Positions 1 through 12,715 of a DNA stretch of 64,000 nt are shown here, piece after piece; the stretch's first letter is position 1; each line of letters starts with the position of its first letter. The stretch is from Phlebiopsis flavidoalba (lineage: Eukaryota; Basidiomycota; Agaricomycetes; Polyporales; Phanerochaetaceae). The position numbers and the translations under genes are program-made. The stretch covers positions 310,001 through 374,000 of the forward strand of contig JAOCPU010000005.1 in NCBI GenBank assembly GCA_035772785.1. The letters run 5' to 3'. The notes beneath the pieces are model-generated. The model had not been told where the DNA came from. It did no database searches and worked only from the letters and a program-made list of their open reading frames with translations.

Positions 1-2070
1 CTGTGCGGCTTCAGTCTCGCAGACTAACTTGCAGAGTTTCCAAAAATGCTCAACCGGACCTTTCCCGTGATCCGTGTCTCCTCTCGTTCTTGGCGCGCTA
101 ACACACAGGCTAACACCGTCCCAAACCATGACCGTCATACGATTAGTGCTCTTCGACGCGTTTTCCGACGCTTCTTGTTCCTCGGTTACCCGTGTATGTT
201 CAATACTCGCAAACATTTGAGCCGTATCTAGGCGTCCCTCCTCCCCAGAAAAGCTCAAAAGCTCTTTCAAGACTGGTACCTTATAGCACTCCCTTTTTCA
301 TCAAACAGTGATTCGCTGAACCAGACATCATTCAGCTTTGAAACAATTACAGAATGAGAAAACCCGCGTACCATGATGGCGCACAACGGTGGTGGGGGAG
401 AGGTCATACGGAGGACGGCAATTGGCGCTGGAGCCGACCCATCTGGTAGGATGACGCACACAGCCGGGATACCCAGATTGCTCAATCAGCGCTGTAAGCT
501 GTGGACAAAGTATTAGACAAAATCGTACCCAGGCTGCTCGAACGCTTCACAGCGGCAGTGAAGGGTAACCACACAAACTGTTTGAAGATTCGACGCCATG
601 CCGTTAGTCGATACTCCAAGACCTCTTCTGCCAAAAGCTGACGCTATCGGTTTTTAGTGCAGAGTATCTACAGGCTATGAAATATCAAAACTGGCCTTGT
701 CAGCAACACCGACTCCCGGAATGATGCGTACGTTGGCCATCACGACCCACACACACTCTCGAATAGCACTAATTGTGATCGATGTCACAGGCCTGCTGTT
801 CTTAGCAGACTTGGGCATATTCTTACGATTATCTCGATACCCCATGTACTTCTGAGTGAAGAAGAGGGTTGTGGAGTAAGCCGTCACTACAGATCTTCCT
901 CCGTGCATGGTCAGCGTGTCGCAGGGTGTTTGAAACTGAGACAGAAGTTCTTCCACACGTCGGTGACGAGTTGAAAGCGATTAGGTGATCACCATTTCTT
1001 ACATGATGACCATTTACCTGACGCTTTCAAAAGGGAATACCATGGCGCTAAGGCTTGTGGTACGCATCAAACACTTTTAATCAGAAGGCCAGGATCCACC
1101 TGGAGTCGAAGGTGATTGCATGAAATGAAGGAGGGTCGGCGAGGACGTTGACGAGTGTCGAGGTTCGTACATAGCCTATCACGACGTCGCCCTCGAGGTG
1201 GTTTGTGCAAGATCAGGAACGGAAGCGCACAAGTCAGGGGTGTAATCGGTGAGGAAACGTCCTCTAGCGCATTAAATATAATGCTTATGAGGTGTACACG
1301 AAGCATGCATAAGAAACTCGCCAGCGGTAAGAAGGCGAGACTAATCCGGGTCTTCACGGCGTCCGCCACGGCCTAATCGTTCATTTGAAGGTGTCGTAAC
1401 GATGTCCTCAACCCTCGATTCTCTCCAGCTTTGATATTGGTCCACCGAAATTACACCGAGGATCGTGCTTCAGTAGGATATTCAAAACCCTGGATGGCCT
1501 TGGTGAAGCGTCGAAGTTCATGGTCCAGTAACTTGTACAACCACGTTATGAGCATGATATACCGGTAACAAAAGAAAAGTTTGCACTTACTCTCCGATCT
1601 TATACCATTGCTCACTGTCGAGACCCATTTTCTGGGGCAACCGTCGAGTGTGTGCCCCATGACTCGAGATTTCCGAACCACATAACCGCCATTGTCCATG
1701 ACATGTTTAGCATCCAGCGTAACAAGGTCTTTGATGTGTTTCTGTGACATGTTAATTAGAGAAGAGTTTGAGAGGTAGTATATCTATCTCACATATTCCG
1801 ACAAAGTGATACGCGTAATGCATAGCATGGCACTGGTAGAACGGCATTTTTGGACCGCGAGGGTGCGGTTTGGTGGGTGTCTACGGACGAAAGCAGAAAC
1901 CAAGCAGGAAGCAAGCGCCTTCGGACGGAAGTCAGGTGTGGGAATAACCTTCCAATTCAAGGCTAGCCATGTGACACGTCTATATTTCCTGTTGCACAGC
2001 CGACCTTCCAGTCCTTATACTTCTCCTTCTTCCCACCCCGTAACATCTGCAAAAGGCTGTATAATAAACT
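1..2070. other. No firm gene; weak minus-strand coding hints
   Basis: I recognise no gene here. Several minus-strand frames between 267 and 1750 look mildly protein-like. The one starting at 1750 (MSQKHIKDLVTLDAKHVMD) is followed by an intron-like GTAAGT near 1590. None matches a family I know, and they do not join into one frame. They could be a decayed or error-broken gene, or chance. The last part should contain the promoter of the Tudor-SN gene that begins near 2071. Confidence 0.3.
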
Positions 2071-5000
2071 ATGGCTCAGCGATCATGGTTAGTTCTTTTC
2101 AATTCTGAGAAAGTCAATGATTACAGAACGCATAACTGTAGGTCACAGTTTAAATTATGGATTCATGACCTATGTCACGTCGTACAAACGAAACTGAAAC
2201 GGTATGGAGTAATCAGCTGTGATCTCAGCGGGGAGACTCTCTGTCTCTTCAGGCGCGAGGCTTCATGGTAACCCTCCGAAAGAAAGGTGTGTGGCCTACT
2301 GTATAATCGGGGTTGTTACCAATGAATCATGCAGAGTCTTGCATCTCGCAGACATCACCTCTCCGAGACTTGGGGAAACTCTACTCGTGGAAGACGAGGT
2401 AAGAGAGACCACTTGCTCCCTCTAAGTTTGTCAACTTACCCACAATAATCCTAGGCCTGGGCTCTACGAGGCACGCGAATATCTCCGCACACGCGTCGTT
2501 GGCAGAGCACGTCATCTTCACCGGTTTGCGCACTCGCTGACATCGAATGATGACACGCCTCGTGACATAGGTTCCGTCGAAATGGGGAATGTTGACATAG
2601 CAACGCAGCTACTGAAGGCTGGCTGGGCAAAGCTGAAAGAAATTAAGCGTGAGCCTACGGAATCCGACGCGACGCTCAAGAGACGCGAGGGCCGTGAAAC
2701 TGAGGCCAAAAATGCTGGCAAGGTGCGTTTGGAACCCTCACGGCCCGAAGGTGCGTCCGACGACTTCGAACAGATTTGTCGTTCCTCTTGTTATGTGAAC
2801 AAGGTCTCACTTCTTGCGAAGGCTCACTGTGCGGTTCATTACATGATGCCTGAGGATTCGCAAGGATTTCATTTACTGAGTGGAAAGGAACAAGCCTATC
2901 GATGGTAACGACTTCATCATAATTTTGGCAGTTTCTCAAAATCTCATCCACGTCTTCTTTTGCTGATAGGCGTTGTTGAACAAGTCAAAGACGGCTCGAC
3001 CCTTCGCAATGCCGCCTGGGTTCTACCTGATGGGGATCACCAATTCGTGAACATTAACCCTCGCTGCCGCGTGCGTTCACTCTCAGGTGTAGCAAGCAAA
3101 CCGGAAGAAACTTCCCGAACCTTTTCGGAGAAGAGGTGAGCGATCTAGAGCTCAGTTCTTGTGTTGTGTTAACAGCTGGGTCAGGTAGCCAAATTCTTCA
3201 CCGAGGACGACGGTCTGTTTTGGCAGCGATACCAGGTGCAACGTACATCTGCTTTCCCTTGCCGAATGCTCACATGCGAACGCAACTCACATTTCCAGAT
3301 TGCCTCGGCTTCCGACGCCAGCGCCAGCGAGTATTCTTTATTGGATCCAGTACGTCACAATCCTAAGGCAATGACAGCTAATCGTCATCATATGAACTCA
3401 TCTGTCAATGCATCAGTCATACACACGCTTCCTCTGAATTAGCGTGTGGTAGGTAACATTTGCGGAGCCACCTCGTCGCCAACGAGCCTTGCTCGTGTAA
3501 GTCGACTACGGCATGCCCTGGCAATGCTTGCCGGTGTGGGGGCGGCATGGAAACGCATTCGCCAGGCAGAACGCACCGCCACCAAGGAGTAAGCGCCTAA
3601 AACTTTACGCATCATACCCCCGTACCTACAGCGAAAGTCAAACGGTGCTGCAGCACTGAATGGCAATTGCCGAGGAACTTCGATGCTGTCGGTAACAAGA
3701 GTATGGAGTGGCGATCAGATCTTCAGTTGCGGAGAGTAAGGACGGTTCGAAAGATGAGCGTAGGATCCAGCTCAGCTCCACGAGCGGCACCAAAAGTGAG
3801 TCTCTATTGTCACTCAGTAAGCCAAAGCAAGCTCTCACATGCGGCTACGTAGGCAGTCAGACTCAAGCAGGCGCACTAACGAACCCTCGATAGCCCGTGA
3901 ATTCTTGACGGAAGAAGCTCATTGGCAAGCATGTAAACGGTTCCACGGTCGATTTCATTCGTCCACGCGAAGGCGAGTGAGGAGCGCGATATGTGCAATC
4001 CGTTCGCCCCCTACGGTAACCAGCATGACCGTGCGTTCCACCTCCTTGCCATACTATAGGCGCGGATTCTACACGCCATATCGTGAGAATAAATGTCGCA
4101 GCAGAGCAGCTCGATTGAAAAGCCCGATCTCGCAATCCCCTCTCGCTGCGTCCACGGCACAAGCGCGATGACGAGGACCGTTCTCACTGATTATGACAAG
4201 CTGATGGCGGCTGAAACAGGCGTATAAGTACCATTGCTCTGGAAACGGTACACAGTGCACTGAGAACTTTAGCAGTGCTGCAGCCGAATCTCGTGGTATT
4301 CACTCGGGCAAGGAGATTCCCAACTCCCAAACAGCCGATGAACATCTCAGAAGTGAGCGAACAAATTCATGTACCCTCCACAATCATTCACATGTCTGTG
4401 TATAGTCGAGCAACCGGGCGACACCTTTCGTAAACGGTTTCAAACGCCAAGGAAAGATTTCTGCCGTCGTCGACTACGTAGCCTCTGGTTCGCGCTTCAA
4501 GTGAGTGGAGCCTACCCGCCGCTCCTAAACGTCGTGCTCAACCTTGTCTCCAGGATTCTCATCCCAAAAAGACAACCAAGTCCCTCACACTCGTCCTGGG
4601 AGGCATCCGTGCGATGCACCCCCGCACCGACCGCAACGTCCACAGCATCGGAGAAGTCTGAGCCCTATGGCGCTGAAGCCTTCGAGTTTGCGAGCCGTCG
4701 GTACATGCAACGAGACTGCGAGTTGAGATACACGACGTTGACAAGTCTGGTGGTTTCATTGGTGCTCTCTACCTGAAACAAGACCGAGGGAACGCTGCGT
4801 TGCACTTGTCCGGGAGGGTCTTGCCGAGTGTGCACTCTTATTCGGCGGACGGTCTGTCATAGGGCCAAGCAGCTGTGTGTTAGGCACGGCTGACCTGGCT
4901 GCGGTCCGCTTCGTGCTGTCTCTGCTCCTGCCTAGGAGCTCCGTTCTCACGTCATTTATGAGGAGCAGAAGGAACAAGAATCGACAAAGGCCGCACGAAC

Positions 5001-6057
5001 TGTCAGGCCGCGTTTCTAAATCAGTCTCACACGCCTGAGCGGAGTAATTTATTCGCGTTGCTAGATGTGGTCGTCGAGCATACGATAATGAAAGAGGCGG
5101 AAGTTGGTTGCACACTCCTGCAACAAGTGACCCTCAGGAGGAAGACACCGAGCTGCACTTAAGGCAGAAGCTACCAGGACGCGTCCACTCATCAGCCGGA
5201 CGTTCTCGATTGCCACCAATGAGCCTCAAATTATCGCGTGGCACGATACCTTCAAAACGGACAGGTTCGCATAGACCCACATATGTTTGAATAAGATTTT
5301 AATTCAACTGAGCCGTCAGTGCATTTACGGCATAATGCTTTCGACTCCCTCGAGAAGCTTCATGCGCGAGTTCTCATTGCACACCACAAAACCGTTGCGC
5401 CTACCCCCAGCAAGGCTTTTGTACCCCAAGAGCGGCGAGACCTATGTCTCTATGGCAAATTCTCCGACGGCCAGTTGGTATCTCGTGCGAAAGTACGCGC
5501 GCGTCGTACCGCCCATCAACGAAGGAGGCAGAGTTGACGTTCATCGATTACGGCAACCAAGACAATGTTGGATTCAAAGACATTCGACCACTCGATGCAA
5601 AGTTCCGCTCTTTGCCAGGCCAGGCACATGATGCACGACTGAGGTGTCGTGATCCCCATCTACTTCCTACCTACTCACTTACACTCGAAAAATAGTTTCA
5701 TTAAGCTCGTAGGACCTGAGTTAGCGAGCATCACCAGGATGCGATTGATAACTTCCGCAGCCTGTGCGAAGGCAGGAAACTGATTTGCGAACACGGACTT
5801 CAAGGAGGGCAACGTACTACACCTCGGCTTTCTGGACGCGCAGGAGCATGGCTTTCTGACCCGCTCGCGTCGGTTCAACGTTGACCTCCTCCGGCCAGGT
5901 CACGCGACCATCGACCCGCAAGGGCGCGAGGTCAGGTACCTCCCACTCATACCCTCAGGTACTGAAACGCCATGCAAGAGGGGCTTGTTCTCGAGCGCGA
6001 AAAAAGTACAGGCTATTGGAATCTTCGAGTACGGCGACGTGGAGGAAGACGACTAAG
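2071..6057 (+). CDS. SND1: Tudor staphylococcal nuclease (Tudor-SN/SND1 homologue), frame-broken
   Basis: Homologue of SND1/p100, a cytoplasmic RNA-binding protein with tandem staphylococcal-nuclease (SN) folds and one Tudor domain, known for roles in RNA stability, splicing and stress granules. Visible blocks in order: the first SN domain (VLHLADITSPRLG near 2340, YEAREYLRTRVVG near 2470, AGWAKLKEIKREPTE near 2620), the second SN domain (LPDGDHQFVNI near 3030, EEVAKFFTED near 3190, GGMERIRQAERT-like near 3560), the third SN domain (DERRIQLSST near 3750, DFIRPREGE near 3950), the fourth SN domain (EKSEPYGAEAFEFASRRYMQRD near 4650), the Tudor core (EAELTFIDYGNQDNVGFKDI near 5530, followed by FRSLPGQAHDARL), and a C-terminal half-domain ending IGIFEYGDVEEDD at the stop. 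The likely start is the ATG at 2071, whose short first exon runs into GTTAGT. Introns are short. Many one-base shifts and in-frame stops lie between conserved blocks, so no single frame is open. Homology is certain; functionality as written is not. Confidence 0.88.
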
Positions 6058-6179
6058 GTTGTGAAGTACGTGTATGACGATGCTGTGAATGTGGACCTGC
6101 GGGTTGGGCTGCAAGGTCCGCCAAAATCAGATCAATTCTTCTTCTTCTGTCATCAAATGCTACGTCGGAGTGCAACAAT

Positions 6180-7078
6180 CAAACGTGAAAGAATCTCCAA
6201 GAGTGGGGGGTTTGATCGACATGTAAATACTCTACATTGTGTTGGGCTAACGCTAGCTCTTCAAAGTTTCTTGTGACTGTGGTAACACTGAGCATGATTT
6301 TCCGGTCGAAATCCACCACCTCCGGGACCATCATCGACCCAACCTCACACTTAACGGTTCTGGTCACTAAGCTTGAATTTTTCCTTAGTAGTAGAAACGC
6401 TGTGTTGTCAATGGTTAGGTATGATGGATCACTTCCCGCACTCTTTTTGACGTACTTCGAGGCTCTGCCAGCCAAAGACAGACGTATTACTTTCTCGGCT
6501 TGCCATCGACAACGCCCATGGCACCAGGCCTAAACTTCATGTGCCAGCTCTGACAGGATCTTTGTCACCAGCGCGTTTCGCCTCTCGTGGAAGACGTTCA
6601 TGTCAGATGTCTCCTTGACGTCAGCTACAGCGAGTTCGGTGAATCGGCGCACTAAGCGCGTGTGTCCACGGATCCCTCCTCAAACTGCACGTAGTGGATG
6701 TGCACAATCTCCTTGGAGGCCTTTTAACAGCGCTGCCTTCACTGGGGAATAGTCATCATGTTGTTGCCTCCTTGTATTCCCATTCTATAGGGAATGAATG
6801 TGAATAAAGGTCACTCGTGATTGAGAGGGTTATGATACTCACTGATGACTATGTAGTGGAGCGACTCATCCTGCAGCTCAGGACCATGCCAAGCACTAAG
6901 AAAACGTTAATCAGCTGAAGTATGAATCCCGCTCAAGCAATGGCGCACACATACCCTGAAACACCCGGAGCTTGGACGAGTAGATCCAAGAATTCGTTGA
7001 TGACGGCGGGATTCTGCTTGAACGCGACTCGTTGACAGAAAACTTCACGATTTCGACTGTGGGATACGAAGAGGCCAT
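6180..7078 (-). CDS. ABM-like dimeric alpha/beta-barrel hypothetical protein
   Basis: Start ATG at 7078 gives MASSYPTVEIVKFSVNES, then after a one-base shift FKQNPAVINEFLDLLVQAPG, an intron at a GTATGTG donor, and a second exon AWHGPELQDESLHYIVI. A later exon reads EIVHIHYVQFEEGSVD and RRFTELAVADVKETSDMNVFH, then NALVTKILSELA. The pattern of a beta strand, a long helix, a short strand and a strand with W/H, repeated twice, resembles the tandem antibiotic-biosynthesis-monooxygenase-type ferredoxin folds common in basidiomycete hypothetical proteins. The C-terminal third (6180-6500) is less clear but contains an FGWQSLE segment expected in the second repeat. No catalytic residue can be assigned and no substrate inferred. 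It is tail-to-tail with the Tudor-SN gene (stop 6057). The family call is from pattern recall and moderately secure. Confidence 0.5.
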
Positions 7079-8654
7079 CTGTGAGGTTATGGTGTATGCA
7101 GTACTGGTGGTGTGGGCGTCCTTGTGGTACTGATTTGTTGTATCACCGTTCGTCCCTCGCTTATAATATCTTGCTCGAATCCTTGCGGAGCAAATGGGAT
7201 CTAGTCAGCTCGGCGACAAATGTACAGCGGCACATGGGAACGCGTACACCGCATGGGCAACATGCCGAGTGCCACCTCGGTGTCTTTGTCATGCTAGCCT
7301 GGTGTTTCTTCATCCCATTCAATCACTCAATCGACTTTGAGTCTCCTCCTCTTTGGCGTATGACCGCGTCTGACGGCCAATCTGGCCAAACAATTCATGC
7401 ATTCAAATCAGCTAGGGCCCAGCGCAGTCAGAGAGCTGGAAGTATTAAAAAACAGCAATCTTTGGTCCCCTAGAGAGGAGCAATAACCGCACTATCTGGC
7501 GAAAGCGGACTGGACTAAGACCCACCCTCCCTTGGCGCCTGGAGCAATCCGCAGGCAGCGGCAATATTCCGCAACATTGACCGACGCGCCTTTGACTACA
7601 ACTTTATCATCCTCACGGGCGGGGCTGGCTGAAACGGAGCTGCGCCACCAGTCCTTACAAAGCCAGAAGACATATTGTGACGACAGGCGAAAGCCTCAGC
7701 GATGGTTCGGGAAAATATCGACAGTCCCGACTCTGACGGTGATTGAAACCAGCCAATTTCCGAGCAAGTGAAGAGGCGTGCGCGTAAGGAGACGCGCTCA
7801 ATAAAAAATCAGAAAAGCCCGAATACCAAAGAAGAGGGTGCGGGAGTGAAGAAGCGATTGACATGGACTCCCTAGCATCTTCGCTTGAATCTTGTTCATC
7901 TTGTACTAGGACTCAGCCACGCATATCAGTCTTGCCCTTGCGATACCTCCACCCTGCCTTCCCTCCCCGCCGAGCGGTGCGGTTCATGACTTGTGTGCTA
8001 CAACAAACTAAATTGAACTGGACATACTTTCTCTTTAATCAACCGTGTGGAGGTGTGTCTCGCGATCCTTGGCCTATGCACCGTATGCTGGATATTGGCC
8101 GAATCGGTAGCTCGTTTATGCCCGAGTCGGAACACATGCCAGTGCTCAACCTGACAGAGTGTATGTCCACGATCCGACACTCTTCAGCAAAGCTCGGCTC
8201 ACCGACTATATCTGACTATTACATTTCATATAGTCAATTCGGAAGACTTATGACATAAAGAGCCCCCGATATCGACCTCGAAGACAGAGAACGTACAGCC
8301 TTCAGACTGGATCCTAGGCCTGAATCGTCTTACGGTCTCTGCTTCGTACAAACGAGAAACATGGCTCATCTCTGCGTCGCGGCCATCAATGGCGTTTCTC
8401 GCGCGAGCTTAACTTGTTCATCGTCTTTAACGTTCTGCTTATCGGCTATCCCGGCGGGCTGGAAAACCGCCCGAACCATTATCACAGCTTCTCCCTCCAT
8501 TAGCTCGTGTTCTTCCAATATGCCTTGCGTCTATCCGCGGCACCATGCTCTCACACACTGCGACAAGATGCTGGCGGAATCTGGATATAAGTAGACCCAG
8601 TCCGGAAACGCTTTCAGTCCCACAACCATCTCCCTCGGAAACAATCGTTTGGCA
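7079..8654. other. No recognisable gene
   Basis: Promoter space for the minus-strand gene ending upstream and for the aldo/keto reductase starting at 8655. A plus-strand open frame of 130 codons (7081-7473) and one of 131 codons (7863-8258) exist, but their translations have no family signature, no signal peptide pattern and no flanking splice sites I trust. I treat them as chance frames. Confidence 0.35.
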
Positions 8655-9959
<1,305 letters not shown>

Positions 9960-10454
9960 TATATAGCTCTGGCGCGTATCCAACATATGGGCTGTGCTTC
10001 TCTCTGCACCGCTGGCCTTAGTTGGGGCTCACAGGCCAAGCACACTTCTCAGCTCGGTCACTCATCCGTGCGAAGATGACGGCGCCAATTTACTCCCAAT
10101 ATGGAAGGTGTAGTAATCAAATCTGATGGCAAAAGCGGGGCCACGCAATTGGCCACAACTAAGCAATTTGGCCACAACCCAAGACCGTCACTCAGACTAT
10201 CGAGACAAAAACTAACGACACGCGCACCTCAGGCAGGATAGCGAGCAAAATAATAAATAGATGAATTGCAAATGACAGGAAAATAGGGAACCGTACATGA
10301 AGCACTACAGTTGACAAGGATGCTTAGCATGATGTACTTCTGGGCACGGAGGTCACGAAGGCAGCAAGCAACGGCCTGTTGAGGAGTCTTGAGATAGTGA
10401 TATGAGTAAGATTAGTGTATATTATACGGTCATTGTCAACATTTACGCACACCA
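9960..10454. other. Intergenic, convergent 3' ends
   Basis: Lies between the stop of the plus-strand aldo/keto reductase and the stop of the minus-strand 130-aa gene. It is AT-rich towards 10200-10450, as expected for two facing 3' untranslated regions. I see no gene or structured repeat. Confidence 0.5.
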
Positions 10455-10847
10455 CTAGACTTGAATATCCCTCTCGATAATGGACTTCTGCTTGTGAGCG
10501 GGATTGTTGAGCATCAAAACCGCCATGGCCAAAGCATAGAGGGCCTCCTTGACGGTGTGGTTCGTGGTAATCCGCCTAATGTAGATGGAAACGCCGCCGT
10601 CCAGCCTGTTACCGTTGGGGGAGCAAACCTGGAAGCGAATGGTGTCACGCTGGGTAGTGGATGTGTTTGGTGGTGCAGTGGTCGCATATATAACATCAAA
10701 GCTCTTGTAGTTCACGTCCTTGAAAGCAAGCTTCACGATGTGGCTGCCGGAAGAGCTGAAGTACTGGAGGGCCTTGCCATCGATCTGACACTCGAGGATC
10801 TTGGAGGCGAGAATGTCCCATTCGGTCATATCGGTCCTGGATTGCAT
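10455..10847 (-). CDS. Intact 130-aa hypothetical protein
   Basis: Uninterrupted single-exon frame from ATG at 10847 (MQSRTDMTEWDILASKILEC) to a stop at 10455 (KSIIERDIQV). The upstream minus-strand sequence is pyrimidine-rich with CTCAACCCCTCACTTC just before the ATG, a pattern common in fungal 5' leaders and supporting this start. The composition is that of a small soluble alpha+beta protein: a hydrophobic strand HIVKLAFKDVNY, a strand RDTIRFQVC, a polar loop, a strand VSIYIRRIT, and a helix KEALYALAMAVLMLN. No signal peptide, membrane segment or cysteine cluster. I do not recognise the family and assign no function. It is notable as one of the few unbroken coding frames in the window. Confidence 0.6.
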   Translation of the reverse strand: MQSRTDMTEWDILASKILECQIDGKALQYFSSSGSHIVKLAFKDVNYKSFDVIYATTAPPNTSTTQRDTIRFQVCSPNGNRLDGGVSIYIRRITTNHTVKEALYALAMAVLMLNNPAHKQKSIIERDIQV

Positions 10848-12170
10848 GTCTGTTGTGGAGTGCGAGGACGAGAAGTGAGGGGTTGAGAAAAGCTACTAGA
10901 AAAAACCCGAGAGTGAATGACGATGAGGTAGAAGTGAGTGGCGGAGCAGCCCCCTCCTTATGTAGGGTGGAAGGACTAGTGGCCACCAATAGCGTTTCTT
11001 CACTCGGTGGTCGAATGACGAAGGCGCAATCAAACGTGTTTCCCGATATTAAGTCTAGAGCTCGAGGGGTGTTCTTTGTTTCTCGGCTAGCGGGTGTCAT
11101 CTTTGTCGCCGGGTGGTCGCTGAGGGGGAGGAGGTTCGAGGCCTGCATGAGGCACACGAGGCGGAAAGATGGTCGCACGCCTCGCGTTTGATCGCAATTT
11201 CTGTTAATTCGAGATGTGGCCACTGATCTTGCCTTATACGGTAGAGACGGTACCGAGGGTATCCCACACGAGGCTGCCTTCTGCCCTTCCAGATCGAGCT
11301 TGGATACACTCGCGCATGTTGTTCACGTCACGACATCAAATATCACTCTGCAGCTTTTTGAGGCTTATCATAGAGAAAAGGTTATAGCTGAGGTAATCAC
11401 ACCTTGTACACTCTTGGGACGGGAGGACAACGCTAGGGCTCATTGATTGCAGACGCGCGACAACGGTTCATACTTTGGACGTGACGATAAGTTGACTCCT
11501 TGCCGAGCTTGGTATACTAATTTGCAATGAATCATATCCCCGTCAAGCCTTCGCGTTGAGGAAAGCCCAGGCAACACACGCCTTTTCTCTCTGTCAGTGA
11601 CAATGCTCAGTAAGAACCCGTTTTGTAGTCAGGCCGACGGCACGACAAGATGCAGAATCGAAGGGCCTTGTGGTACGAAGGGCTCTACTAAAACTACTTC
11701 AGGTTTGTATCGGATCGTTTACCGCGGAATAGTTTTTTTGCGGATAATTGCACCGGGTGTCCATCAACCCAAGCGACACTGCTTAGCGTTTTCAGCACTT
11801 GAGCTATTCAGAATGGATAATAGAACCCACTGTCACATATTTCCACGAGGCTTGCGTGGGCTCCAAAATGAAAAAAGACATTCAAAGCACAGAAGCGTAA
11901 CCTGATCGGTTGCACTGTTGGATAAGGCGTGATATTTGATTTCTGCGTGTGGTCGGAATCGGACGTCTCAACTACTTACCGAAAAAGGGTTCGTGATATC
12001 TGCAGTACGGTGGCCATAGGTCCGTGGGACCTACAAGAGCCACCCTGGGAGTCGAAGCGGTTTATAAGGAGCTGGTCCTTCAGCTCTCAATCCTCAGCAA
12101 CACTTCGCCTCTCGACCTCCTAGCCCATCTACCCCACTCACATCTTCTCCACGGTCCTCTCTGATCAACT
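10848..12170. other. No recognisable gene
   Basis: Contains the promoter of the minus-strand 130-aa gene and, at the far end, a pyrimidine-rich leader before the ATG at 12171. Minus-strand frames overlapping 10696-11223 are low-complexity Ser/Thr/Pro shadows. I see no domain, repeat or RNA gene. Confidence 0.4.
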
Positions 12171-12715
12171 ATGAACGCCGCCACTCTTCTGGCTCTCGCT
12201 TGTCAAGTTTTAAGGCCTGCCCTCATTCAAAGACTCTCAGGGAAATGCACTCTTCGTCAAGCGGTTCGGCGGCGAGGGCATCCTCCTACCACTCAACTTC
12301 GCGCCACTCAAAGTCCAGAGCGACTTCGGAATACCGCCACCAGCCGTGGCGGCGAACGACGGGATCCGCTTTCCAGATCTAGGGGGCCGGCGGCGCTGCT
12401 CCAGGCTCTCATAGGACTTTCTGCGTATATCGTCGACGTTCCCGATGGCGCTTCCGAAGACAAGGTCAAGAAGGCTCTGGTCGCGGCTATCAACGCGCCT
12501 GGCTGCCAACACCCAGCTCTGCATGGTGCAACAAAGCTATAACAGTGTTTAATGACGAACAATCGTGAGTGGACGACCCACCATGAATTGTGAGCTGAAA
12601 CTCGCATACTGACGCTATACTTCATTCGTAGTTAGCGGAAGAAGTTGTGAGGACCTTCACACGGATCGGACCGCGCGCAGGCTTGCCGGCGGCTCGAGGA
12701 TCACTTGCTCCCTAA
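12171..12715 (+). CDS. Hypothetical protein with hydrophobic N-terminus
   Basis: ATG at 12171 follows a long CT-rich leader (about 12080-12165) typical of a fungal promoter and begins MNAATLLALA, a short hydrophobic stretch that could start a signal peptide. After one or two one-base shifts the frame reads FKDSQGNALFVKRFGGEG, ILLPLNFAPLKVQSDFG and AVAANDGIRFPDLGG, a Gly/Pro-rich, strand-forming region. It then shifts again into YIVDVPDGASEDKVKKALVAA. A GTGAGT donor near 12566 and an acceptor ending CGTAG near 12631 frame an intron, and the last exon reads LAEEVVRTFTRIGPRAG to a TAA at 12713-12715. I do not recognise the family. Secretion is only a suggestion from the N-terminus. Confidence 0.45.
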
